Shown here: piece after piece, positions 10,090 through 21,617 of the stretch
Layout of the letters: each line of letters begins with the position of its first letter
Numbering within the stretch: the stretch's first letter is position 1
Assembly: GCA_019009955.1 (NCBI GenBank)
Contig: CM032229.1
Location: 10,137,001 to 10,201,000, forward strand
Source of the DNA: Riptortus pedestris
Lineage: Eukaryota; Arthropoda; Insecta; Hemiptera; Alydidae
DNA length: 64,000 bases
Direction: 5' to 3'
Translations under genes and position numbers: made by a program
The notes under the pieces: generated by a model
Seen by the model: only the letters and a program-made list of their open reading frames with translations
The model's database searches: none
Told to the model about the DNA's origin: nothing

Positions 10090-13000
10090 TTTTAGAATAT
10101 GTTATGTCTTTGGCACCGCTTGTTATCCTTGCTCGCTTTTACTTTATTCATGAAATTCCGAAGATAAGTTTTAGAAAAAGGTTAAATGATAAATAGCATG
10201 TATCTGCATTATTTTGGGTCGGATCGAAAATTGTGTAGGTTCCCCAATGTTCCTGCTTTATCATTTGTAAATCCTTAACCTCTATTTTTAATTACTCGGA
10301 ATGCTATTGGACTTTGATTTTGACCAAGCACTGTGGTGGTTCCAGTCACTAACGGACGCATGAATCCTGGCTGGAAATTATCACTAACAGGTTGCTCGTG
10401 GATTCAAAAATCACCCGAAATATTCGAGGAATCGTAAACCATTCTCACTTTAGAATCTGGTTATCATCTGGATGCTCCTCATTAATTCTCATCTAACAGT
10501 TTGGATTGTTCCGTAAAAGCAATGGAGGAAATCTCTTTCCAAACGAACAGTAACAACTCATTTGTTCGTAGGATTGAATAGTTGTTCATTAATTATTTAA
10601 GCTATTAGATCAGTATGAGTTGCAAGATTACAGAAGCTGCTTGGGACTACTTATGCTATTTTATTAACTGGAAACTTTCGAATGGTTTTTATAAATGTGT
10701 CCTTTGGTTAATGTAAATTTCCAAATTGTAGAAATATATAGTAATGGAAATGATATCTTAACCAGTATTGGTTTTGGCGCTGCAGTATCTGCTTTGTGTG
10801 TCTGCCAAGCCTCCCCTTGACCTTCCCCTCTCCCAGCCTGTCCTTGCCTTATCTCTTGTACAATACCCTCATTAAATCGCACAGGTGGCAGTCGCCCCTC
10901 CTATCTACTTAAATTACATTTTCTATCAACCTCTTTGGAAAATAGACATCTGCTATTGGGGTTTCTATTACGTCACTACTCACCTCTAGATTCTTTACTC
11001 GATAGTAGTTCATTCCTGAGCAGTGATTCACGTTACTATCTTCCAGATGTCGTAAAAAGTGGTTTACCTCGTAGTTCGGGATGTAGTCTTTATTGTGCTA
11101 GTTATGTTACCTATACAGTAAGAACCAGGATTTCCAAAGACGTTTCGATAGGTTGACTCCCTAGAATCCTGTATAGTGCTGAAACAAATCGGTATCAGAA
11201 GAAAAGAATGCTATGTTTTTTAGTTGTCGATATTCATCTCTGCGATGGAATAGTTGTACACAGGATTCTAGGGAGTCAACCTATTGAAGCATCTTTGGAC
11301 ATACTTGTTTTTGTTGTATCTACATGATACGATCGGACCACACGGAAATGAACAGGAAATAAGTGATGCAGATGATCATTGCGGCTCCTCTTTTGCACAA
11401 TTCCATTCAACAATATTTACAATAATTCCTGTCCAACACCAATGATAGGGTGCTTTTGAGAATTTAGTCAAGGGGGAGGACATATTTTTCTGATAATGTT
11501 TGAGAACGTTTGACCAGTCTGTCATAACTAGTTCGTTTAATGGTTGTGCATTCTCTTTGTTCTTCAGCTGATGAAGTATTTCGTGATGTGATGGAAATGT
11601 TCGGCACCAGCAAAATGTACCAGTGCGTTTAAAAACTTATTTCAGTAATATCCTGTACACAATTTTAGTTTTTGGGATGGGGGGATGGGATCCAAGCCCG
11701 TGTTGGGATGCATATGATAGAGAAGGATATGCCAGTGAGCCATAACTGCTTTTCTTGTGTATGTTTATGGAACAGCTGTCTCGTGAATAGCATGCTTTGG
11801 CTGAGAGAGAGAGCATCCTATTGGAATGGGTGTTGGGACTGAACCATGCTTACTGCCTGCCAATATCACCTACCTCTCCAGCTCCTTATCAAAGTTCGGG
11901 CTGAACATTCTAGATCAACAACCCACATAAGATGCTACGAGGCCTGCATTCTCTGCATAGTCAACATTTACGCATAGTATTAGGCAGTTATCCTACTTAA
12001 TCTTCGTGGACAGATATCTTTCTATAAAGAATTTCGCAAAAACTAAACACATTTCCTAGGCGCAAAGAATATACAGACGACATGGTATATTCTCCATTTC
12101 TCTCCATTCCTATGTAAAACTCTATTTAGCAATGTTTGAAATTTAAACTGGTTCATAAAACACTTAGTTATGTAATAGCCTAGTGCTAAAAAACAAGTAG
12201 TAGTTGGTTTCACTAATGGCGCCAAAACATAAATTACTCTTCTAATATTCGAGTTAATGAAAAATTGATTGTCAACGTTGATTGTTGAGCATTACTTTTA
12301 TAATATTGGGCTTAGAACATTTTTCCATTCGCGGTATATTAATGGAGAAATGGGCGATTTTACTGCTCCTCTCAACCCTCACCCTTACTCGCTTTGATTA
12401 AACTTTTATATCGACTTTGTTAAAGAATGAAAAAAAAGTGTCCGCTTCTTGCATTAACTGTTAAATATTTTAAATAATTGACATTTCCTCTATGAGTGTA
12501 AGCTCATTTGCTGACTTCCATCAAGGAATGTCTGCTATAATTATTATTTATGGTATAGTACCTAGGTATAGTAGCGCGTGACATGTAGTACGGTATAAAA
12601 TATATTTATTCTTGTTTTATACTTATTTTCAATGCACATTTAATCATACTGTACATCTCATAAAATAGTCGAGAACACCTTTTATTCCTAAATATAGCGT
12701 TATTGTCTGATGGGTTGATAATAATGTCGATTATTACAGTGGTTCTGGCGTCTATCCGTTGGATAAAAGTGCTTTTGTTACGCTCAGTTACGTCCAGTTA
12801 TGAGAGACAGCTAGTAAACAAGACCGTTTCGTCATATTATTGCACAAACCAATGGCCGCTAAAGACAAAAGTGGACAAGAATAGCAGACTGTTATTTCCT
12901 TGCCGATTCGTGACTTGTTTCTGTTTTACTATTAGGGAGATTTTCCTAGGGGCGGAGGTTGTACTCATGGCATGATTTGGGAAACATTTCTTCAAATATT

Positions 13001-13550
13001 CGACCAACGGCAGATGACATATATGAGTTGCGTTCAATGCGCCGCTTACCGCTCTTGTGGCCGCAATGTATGTATTTTTGTAAAGAAAATATATATTTAA
13101 ACGTCAAATTCATTATTTGCCGATATTTCAGCAAAGGACTCGGAACCGATAAATATAAAATCATAAATTTTTCTAACATGATTTGTAGGATCAAAAAATA
13201 TTATAAACTATCTTCTTGATGAAGTACTGCCCATCAATTCTTGCTGTTTACATTTTCAGCCTTCATCAAAATCCTCATAGCTATCGAATATCTCAGGTGC
13301 AGATTAAATTTCAAATGATTCCACATTGCAAAAGGAAATGTAGAATATTTTTTTATTCTTTGATACAGTTGTGGAATCCATTAACCAAGTAAAACGTTGT
13401 TGATGCTTCTTAAATTTGTTTATTGGAAAATTCACTTTCGTCATTATGCGGTATGTTTAGTCCTGTATCTATGATCTCTATTCCACCCGTCGAGTGGAAT
13501 TCCAAGACGAGTATTTTCGGCGGAATCTCACGAACAAAACCGACAATGGC
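10090..13550. other. Intron segment without identifiable genes
   Basis: No convincing coding sequence or named repeat apart from the 43-bp inverted repeat at 11133-11299 and a heavily decayed HINE-like stretch near 12940-13030 (GGCGGAGGTTGTACTCATGG and the following bases). Confidence 0.4.
11133..11299. repeat. Inverted repeat, 43-bp arms with 81-bp loop
   Basis: Arms at 11133-11175 and 11257-11299 are reverse complements with four mismatches; both contain AGGTTGACTCCCTAGAATCC. A transcript could fold into a long hairpin. The arms could be ends of a foldback or MITE-like element. No flanking duplication was recognised. Confidence 0.75.
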
Positions 13551-13552
13551 CG

Positions 13553-13832
13553 ATGGCGATATTTCGAAAATCCTCCCCTCTAAACCCCCACTCCCACTCG
13601 TCCGATTTCAGCCATTAACGAACTTTATCTTTCTTTTTACATATCAAGTTTAGTAACGATCAGACAAAAATTGTGACCGTTAGAGCGTTAACAGACAAAT
13701 ATATATATAATTTTGAAGGGACCTCATTTTCGTCATCTTCAGGGTAGGATCGATGGACAATTGAAGAAAAATTTCTAAAATCGCGTCATGAGTACGACCT
13801 CAATAGCTGATTTCCCTTAAGGGAAATATGGT
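13553..13832 (-). mobile_element. HINE-like repeat, 3'-truncated copy
   Basis: A minus-strand copy lacking the 3' hairpin end. It runs from the G-run block (CCTCCCCTCTAAACCCCC on the plus strand) through TTGTGACCGTTAGAGCG and a very short TATATATA core to the left-end palindrome GATTTCCCTTAAGGGAAAT near 13810-13828. Confidence 0.7.
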
Positions 13833-13834
13833 AA

Positions 13835-14540
13835 AAGAAATTACCTCATTAGATATTAGAAAATAATAATAACGACGAACTAATAGATAGCGTGGGGCTT
13901 TATTTATTATGTTGTTTCCTTCTTTTCTTTTTGTGTTTCTATGTCAAAAAAATATAGAGTTAGGTAGAAAATTAGACCTACCACTCTGTGGAGTAGATGT
14001 GTCCAGTGAACGTCTGTCAAAAGCGAAATACCTCAGAAGATGGAAGCAGGGGCTTTTAAAGTAATTAGCTTTCTATTAATTATTCTGGAAGGGTGAGGTT
14101 TTGTTTGGTAGCTACCTGTATGGGGTGTCCATCAGTTTCATCCCAACAAGTGTTATCCAGAAGTATAGTTATGGTCGTCGTTTATGGATCTGAAGGGAAT
14201 CAGTTAGGAATGTTATTCAAGCGCCACGTCACTCATCTCGTGAGTCACTCTCAATATTTGTCAACAGTTGTTCTTCATGCTTTAATTTGTAATCTTATGA
14301 AATATTTCATCAGAAGGATTTTTCCACCTTTATTAGTCTGTGTGTATTTGTAATTCGCGTGGCAATGTATTTTCTAATTACTTTTTTTCTGTTTAATGGC
14401 ATTGGGTTAAACTTGTCTTCTGTCATATTACCTTACAGGGAGATGGGTATATATGTGAGCTAATCATACTGTCTAGTATTTCGTCAGATTAACTATATAT
14501 CATGTATGTATATATGTTATGTTACACTCACAACCACATT
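13835..14540. other. Intron segment, nothing identified
   Basis: AT-rich sequence; only chance-length ORFs. Confidence 0.4.
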
Positions 14541-15132
14541 TAAATAACTCCCATCGTTACCAAAATTAATATTTAAACTTTTCACGTAAACCTTATGTTC
14601 AAGTTCATTAATAGCTTCGAGCTAAAGGAGAGGGGTTTAGAAGGTGTTAATTAGAAACTTTTATGTCACTCAGTTCTGATAAGTCGTAATCTCTTTAAAT
14701 TGTATGCATAACAAGAAATCAAGTTCGTTAACGTCTAATATTGGATCAGAGGGGGGGGGGGCTGGTCAAAAATTCATATAACTCTGCTATTGTGAGTCGG
14801 ATCAAAAAATGTAATTTACTAATCTTAGTGCAAATTGAATTCAATATAATTGATGTTCTATACATTCTAATATAAATTATTCTGATTCATTATAAATTAC
14901 AGTACTAGATATAGTAAATAGTTTTCAATAAAATTAATATGTTATATTCTGATATATTTTCGTAATTGTTTTTCTTTCCTGTGAGAAGTTGGCAGACCTG
15001 TTTGTTTACGTTTCAAGTGTATTCATCCACTTGATGTTGACAGTGCTATTGCGTTACCACTATATAGATTTATCTATTGTTAAGCATCACGAGGGAAATC
15101 TGCTTAGTTTACGCAGCCCCTGCCTGATGGAT
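14540..15132 (+). mobile_element. HINE-like repeat, degraded copy with intact 3' end
   Basis: The core blocks CATCGTTACCAAAATTAAT, TCAAGTTCATTAAT and a G-run (about 14750-14762) are recognisable. The 3' end GAGGGAAATCTGCTTAGTTT and hairpin GCAGCCCCTGC close the element near 15132. The left terminus is not identifiable. Confidence 0.6.
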
Positions 15133-16324
15133 GTTTTTGTTAGATAAACCTGAATGTACGAAGTAAAGCTTTTGCAATTCATGCAGACGTACTCCGTGCA
15201 TCCAGCTTGATTCGTTGCTCTACCTGCTCCTAGAACTAGTTGAGATATTTGTACGATAGCTTCATCAATTGCCACGTATATGTTGTTAACTCGGAAATGC
15301 TTATTTGACCCAACCCACACTCAATATTTAACCGTACCATTCAAGACTAAGAAAACGTTAATATCAGAAATCGACCCAGTAGTAGAGGGGGAGGGGATTT
15401 AAAAATTCGAAATATATCGGTTGCTCTGAGTTGGATGGAAAAATGTTATAAAACTAATCTTCATGGACATTTTATTTTCTATGATTGTTGTACTATTTTT
15501 TTTTTCTTCTTATTTCCAATATTTAACGAGTTAGTTGTATTTTTTGTGAACAACCTCCCACCTCGAATCGTCTATAGAATGTCCTATTCCATTAGCTACT
15601 GAGGTGACGAGTGTATTGTTCCAACCGGTTTAAGTTTAACCAATTTTAAGATGCCCTGCGTAACGGACATTCTTGTTTTCAGTCTAGTTTTACTTCCATA
15701 TCGAATTCTTGTTCTGTTTACATTGCCTTTGTATTTCTGGTGAAATAGTGTAGAACATGAATCACATTAATACGCCAATCCGTTATAAGGGAATTTCTCT
15801 TAGTTTATGCATTGTCTGCTCTGACAAGGTTTAGTGATTGTTTTAGTTTCTGCGATGTGATTAACTATCTAACCGCATAGTAGTATGTCAGTTTAACATC
15901 TACAATTGCAGAGAACAAGGTGCGAAAAAAGTAAAACTCGCATGTGGAGTAATTTGCCCATCTAAAAATACAGTCTAATTAGTTTGAGGATGCCTGTTGG
16001 CGGAAAGCTTCTAGAAAAGTGTTCTAGCCGCTATAAAGGAAATGTAAAGCTTTTAATGACTCAGAAGAAGACTTCTTGCCCGAGGAGTGTATTGTAGTTG
16101 TCTGTATTGGTCGATGGGGTGAGAGGGTATTTATAGCTGGAGTTAAGTGGAAATTGAAAGGGGGCGAAAAGAGAAGAAAATAGAGGCTATAGATAGGTAG
16201 TTGGGTTGGATTCCATCGAGGTACTAGATCTGACGGAAGATACATCTGGCTAGCCATGTTCCTCATTGGACATTTTCCGTTGGGAGGTTTCTTATTATCG
16301 TTTGTATTTACTCACTTAATATTC

Positions 16325-16418
16325 ACGGGGGTGTTGTGTTACCGGTATGTAGATTTATCTATTGTTAAACTTGACGTGGAAAATCTGCTTAGTTTACGCA
16401 GCCCCTGCGTGACGGACT
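16325..16418 (+). mobile_element. HINE-like repeat, 3'-end fragment
   Basis: Carries CGTGGAAAATCTGCTTAG, hairpin ACGCAGCCCCTGCGT and GACGGACT before a T-run. It is preceded by the subfamily segment TTACCGGTATGTAGATTTAT, shared with the copies at 6031-6330. Confidence 0.65.
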
Positions 16419-16419
16419 T

Positions 16420-19400
16420 TTTATAGTGTGCACTGTAGCAGAACAAACCTAGTCGTATCCAAAACTATCTGAAAGAAAGTATTTTCGAATTTATTTTCGA
16501 GCGTCTGAAAGTAAGCAAAACTTAACATTTCGTTCATCTATGCAGAAGTTAGTCGATCAGTATTAATTTGGAGGCAATAAGTTTCTGAAAAGTGTTTAAT
16601 TACATTAAATGTTAGCATAACAAATATGTTACGTCAAATAGTTTTGGTTTTCAATGAACAAGTTTTTAATATTATGTCAAAAAATGTCTTTACTTATATA
16701 ATACATTCGTTGTAACAGTAAGCTCAAATTTAACGAATACATATTATAAAATCCATTAATTCAATAAATTAATTTCGTTAACAATATAAATATCGCTCTA
16801 AATAAATAACATATTTTTTTTTAAATTTATTAACAAGCATGTTTTTAAAGGGTTATAAGCCTTATAAATATTGAGAGACTTGTGTTGACCGTATTTTATG
16901 AAAATATTTTTTAGTTTATTTTAAGAATTGGACATTAATTAAATAAGATTAGAGTAATACTAGTGATTCCGAAAAATTATAGTGCTAGAGGTAAAGGTTT
17001 CGTGTTTTATTTTATATGGCAATAGTTTGTGAAAGCGGTTAAAATGTGATTTTTATCGCTTTTCCTGAGCCGATGGATTCCTTTCTTGAGAACCTTGGGA
17101 AGAAAGTGGAGATAGATATTGGTCTGGTCTCTCTCTATCCGTACTTAATGAGTTGAGCAAGTGCTAGTCTAGTCTCCGTTCACTCTATTTCTCCTATCAA
17201 GGATTCTCCATGGAAACGGAAATACATTATCCGCCACCAGCTGTGTCAAGGACTGTCCCCAGACAAACCTAACAACTACAGGTTCAGCCGCTCCATTGAA
17301 AGAACTCTTCGCAGCGAATATAACACAGTTTCGTCGGTGTCGGCTCGAACGTGTGATAACAACTGACGGACATTTGATTTGTGATGAAGTATAGTATGTT
17401 AGTTGTATAGTAAGTCGCCTGATACTTCGTTACTAAGAAACACGTTTTTCCCTCATCACTGGAGAGTTTCGTGAATTGTTAGTAAAATCTTTTCTTCTTT
17501 GGAAGGGGTTACATATCAGAGTTTTTAAAAAATGCAGTGGTGTCTTTGCGTATTCTTCTTTTATCCATCATGTTGTGTTGCACAGTTTCGACAAGTATCT
17601 ATCACCACTACCCAATCCTTTCATAATCACGCTGGTAAAAATACATAAGATAAGCAACTTCCTTACTAAGCCTTGGCAAGATATTGTGGCAATGCTCTCC
17701 ACAGTTGGAAGCATAAGAAAATAAATAGAATGTTTGTTTGGCTCTGATTTTGATGTATGCCCATTGCTAGAAGAGTGTCTCCAATAAAATGTTACGTCTT
17801 GGAATAAATGTATTATATTGCAAAGGATAGAAGGAAAGGTTAGCAATATGAGACAGCCTTGAACCCCAGCTGCAGGAGGCTGCGTGCTGTGGCCTGTTCA
17901 TACTTGCTCTGACATGGCAAATATGGTGAGCATAGTCAGTTCTTGGCAGTTTTATGTTGTCATGAAAAAATTTGTGACTTAATCATCATCTTACTCTTAG
18001 TGCTGTTCCTGGTTAAAGGGCTAAATTTTTGTTAACAAATTTCTGAACGGGACATTAAATCTGTCCCGTCGGTATTGCTATAAAATTATATTAGTGACGA
18101 GATGCAGCTGTCTCGTCGCTCTTTTTCTGCTTCCAATGTATTTTAGCTTTCTAACTTTATATCCATAAAACGTTTGCTGCGTTTTAAATAATTGAGCTTA
18201 TAATAAGTATTTTGCGCTGAGCTTTAATTATATTTTATTTACTTCCAGTATGCACAGCGGTTTGATTTTGTACGTAGATTTGTCCCAGCCCCACCAAAAA
18301 AAAACAAAGTTTCTACGGCCATCTTTAGTGGTCCTTCATTTTGAAATTCTCCAAATTTCAGCATTTGTATCCTGTTTATTGATAACAATTTGGTGTATCT
18401 CTAAAATGTTAATATATTGTGTGTCATTTGTCTTTTAGCCTTGCAACATCTATTGTAGTCCAATCGTTTCTTGTAGCCCGAAATCTATAAATGGCCGCCT
18501 GGGCCCCTGAAGTCTGCCACACGAAGCATGAAGCTCCATTCAACGATTTGCAATAATCCTCTTGACCTTAACTAATCCCCGCAACGCTTTCTGATCCCCC
18601 AGTGACCTCCCCCGGCCTTAGACTCTCTGTAGAGCAGAGGAAGGGACGTGTGTAGAACTCGTTTTGTTCCAACATGGATTGTTTGTATGATTGATATCTT
18701 ATTTGTGGGGCCCGAGCCAATAGAACAAATTGCAGGGCATCCATCAATGCCCTCCCCCGAGGAAAAGTTAAACTGTAGCAGGATAGGGAGAGAAGATTAT
18801 GTTGATAGGCTCGGTATTAGCCTGCCTATCCGTCTGTGTCAGCCAGCTCTCCATCTTGTATCTTTGGATTATCTTCATGTCACAAAGAAGTAACATTTCT
18901 CCCAACCAGCTTGTAATAAAGTTACAAACATACTTCTCTTTTTGTAACTTACTAAATATTGACGTGTTATATTCCCGGCTTATTTCTGTAAATTGTACGA
19001 TATTGATTGTTACGCATCAATAAAAGTGTTCAAGTTCCGAAAGAGTAGTTTTGTTATTTTATTGTTCATCGTCATTAATGAGACTCCAGCTCTGTAAGTC
19101 CATCTCTTTGGAATCTTGTCTAATAGTTCTGAAAGTCCATTCCTTTGCAATGCGCTGACTAACGCTCAGGGCTGTGTTGCTTTTATGTCCAACATTCCGA
19201 TTTGCTTTGTTATGTTTTGCTGAAGGACCTGGGCCTATCCATCACCGCCTTTGACCATTCTCCATTGTTCGAAGTGGAATTGGAGAAGCTTCGATGAGAA
19301 CTATGCTTCCCAAGGTTTGTGCGTCCTTGTTCTTCCTGATGGGACCTGGTTTTTGCCATACCTTTTTCTCGAGGCTCTATAGTTGTGATAATACTGCCCT

Positions 19401-20265
19401 GCTTTCCCTAATAACAGATTTGCCATAAAATCCATTAGCCGCATGTGTTGTCCTTAGCCATTCTATGTACTTCTTTCCAGTACAAGCAAATTTTTGCTTT
19501 TTCCCGTTTTAGGAGACCACGGTCCTAATGCCGAATTTATAGCGATAACTTTGGGTCTCTTGATTGGTTATTGCATTGTTGAGCTTTGTGGAGGACATGC
19601 AAGAATTTTAGCTTCCTCTCCCAATTCCTCGTTTAATGTCAAGTTGTTAGCTAGTACTCATCACAGATATTCATACGGTATTACATATTAAGCATTTATA
19701 CTTCCCTGAAGACCAAACATACCCCTGCCTGCAGTGATATTCTCAAATATTTCGTATTTCCTCCTTTAATTCCAGACGTATCCGTATCGGCTAAATTCTG
19801 AACCGAAACCTTGAACTACTATGACCTCAAAATTGCAATCTGATCCAACACGATAGCCAGCCTTTGCAAAGAAAAGCATATACCTTTTTACTGAATTATT
19901 CTACTACGCTAAATCCCGGCGTTCTTTGTTTGCACTGTTAGAAAATTCTTTTTCGTCGACGATTTTATAATGCCCTTATCTTAAGTCATATAATTAACAT
20001 TCCACTGATAAAAAATTATCCAAATATTCAAACAGACAAATTTAGTGGCTGATATCTCTTAAATTACCATAATTTAGAATATCAAGAAGGCAAAATAAAC
20101 TAATTCATCTCATATAAAAATAAAAAAAAGGAAAAAAAATGTATTCTTCCGACATATCGGAATAATATATATTCTAGATTTTAGCAGATTTAATGGAAAT
20201 CTACTGTTTTCGTTGAACTCGTGATGTTTTTATTATTCAAAGATTTATTGATGTCCACTTTATTC
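16420..20265. other. Intron segment without identifiable genes
   Basis: No supported gene. Two somewhat GC-richer patches (about 17070-17370 and 18460-18830) stand out and could be conserved noncoding DNA or an unrecognised old insertion. Two small perfect hairpins lie at 18047-18069 and 18096-18117. Region 15135-16325 to the left is equally featureless. Confidence 0.35.
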
Positions 20266-20267
20266 TC

Positions 20268-20446
20268 CTAAAATTGGTACAGGCTATCTAACGGCTATCA
20301 CCCTTTTCTTGCTAGTATTGGACTAAGGATTTAATTTAATGAGTCCCTCACTAAATGGATTCCTTCTGCCTAGATGGGAACCCACAACTCTAGGTTTACC
20401 AACTACATTAAGACCAGTGCTTTAACTTGGCATCCAGCCTCAGCTT
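20268..20446 (-). mobile_element. tRNA-derived SINE, family 1 (copy 2)
   Basis: A degraded minus-strand copy with the family tail (TGAGTCCCTCACTAAAT and CTATCACCCTTTTCTTGCTAG on the plus strand), a B-box-like region near 20378-20395 and an A-box remnant ending in GCTTTAACTTGGCATCC. Confidence 0.5.
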
Positions 20447-20995
20447 CTCATGACATAAATTCTCTATTTAAAAGATTAAGTGTATGTTATCAAATGTCCA
20501 ATAGAAATATGTATTATCTTACTTTGAAATGGACCAGCGCGTTGGTTCATATAATGAACAGCCTTGTTTGGGAGCCGAAATGCTCAAGTCTTTATTGCGG
20601 GCACATCAAAGAATCTGAGAATGTGAAAGTGGCTCGCGAGAATTTCGGACACCCACTATCACATTCCGGGTCGCAGAATCGGCGGACATATGTGAAAGTT
20701 GCCTACATTGCACAGTGTTTCTCAAGTTAGGTGGAAAACATTATTTTTCGGTATTTTTAAATTAGTTTCAACCAATTAAGTAACGTAATTATAAATAAAA
20801 ATAATTAATTACAAGTTGAATCAAACAGGATTGTAGAATAAGTAAAAAAAAATTGAAAAAAAAAAAAAATGCTTATCTTTTATATTTAAAGTGACAGCCA
20901 ACTGTTACTAGGTACATACTAAATAAATACAAATATACACTTTTTATATGGATGCAAATAAAATCTTAATATGACATAGAAAAACGTAGTATAAA

Positions 20996-21591
20996 TCTTT
21001 ATATATATAATTCTACTGTACGTGTGTATACCACTGAACTCCTAAACGGCTGGACAGATTTGAATGATTTTTTTTGTGCGCGTTTGGGTGACGTCCTGGA
21101 TGGTTTAGCGTCACAAATCAGCCCGGGAGATGTAGAAGGAGTGGGGGTCGTAAGGGAGGCCTAAAACTAAAAATAGCGATATTTCATTTCCTGTTGGTTT
21201 TTCGACAAATATGCGGAGGTGTTTATTTTGTTATTTAGAGTAAATTTTGTCATATTCACTTTTGTCGTCTAACAAAGTGTAAACGAGATATACACTAAAA
21301 AAGTAAAGTAGGAGCCAACAAAAATACAAACAATTCTAAGCTATAAGCTATATTTAATTTTTTAGGTTCGAACGGAAGTGGGGGTTTACTGAAGGCCGAA
21401 AACTAATATTTATTAGGTATACATATGTTTATTTTAATATTTTGAGTAAATTTTGTTATATTCACTTTTGTCGTATAACAAAGTATAATCGAGATATAGT
21501 AAAGTAGCTTTTGTTTTAATCATAATATTATTAAATTTAATATCCTAATCGCTTCAAATATCATGCAGGACAACGTTGCCGGGTCCCCTAA
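20996..21591 (+). mobile_element. Non-autonomous Helitron, 596 bp
   Basis: Starts TC after an A (20995) and ends CTAA before a T (21592), as expected for Helitron insertion between A and T. The left part carries ACTGAACTCCTAAACGGCTG and then GACAGATTTGAATGA, a stretch common in animal Helitrons. The right end has GGACAACGTTGCCGGGTCC with GGAC/GTCC pairing just before CTAA. It contains two direct repeats of about 55 bp (about 21238-21292 and 21444-21498, with TTCACTTTTGTCGT). No Rep or helicase coding sequence is present. It ends 26 bp before the piggyBac element. Confidence 0.72.
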
Positions 21592-21617
21592 TAGTGTATA
21601 TAATCTAAAATTATTAA

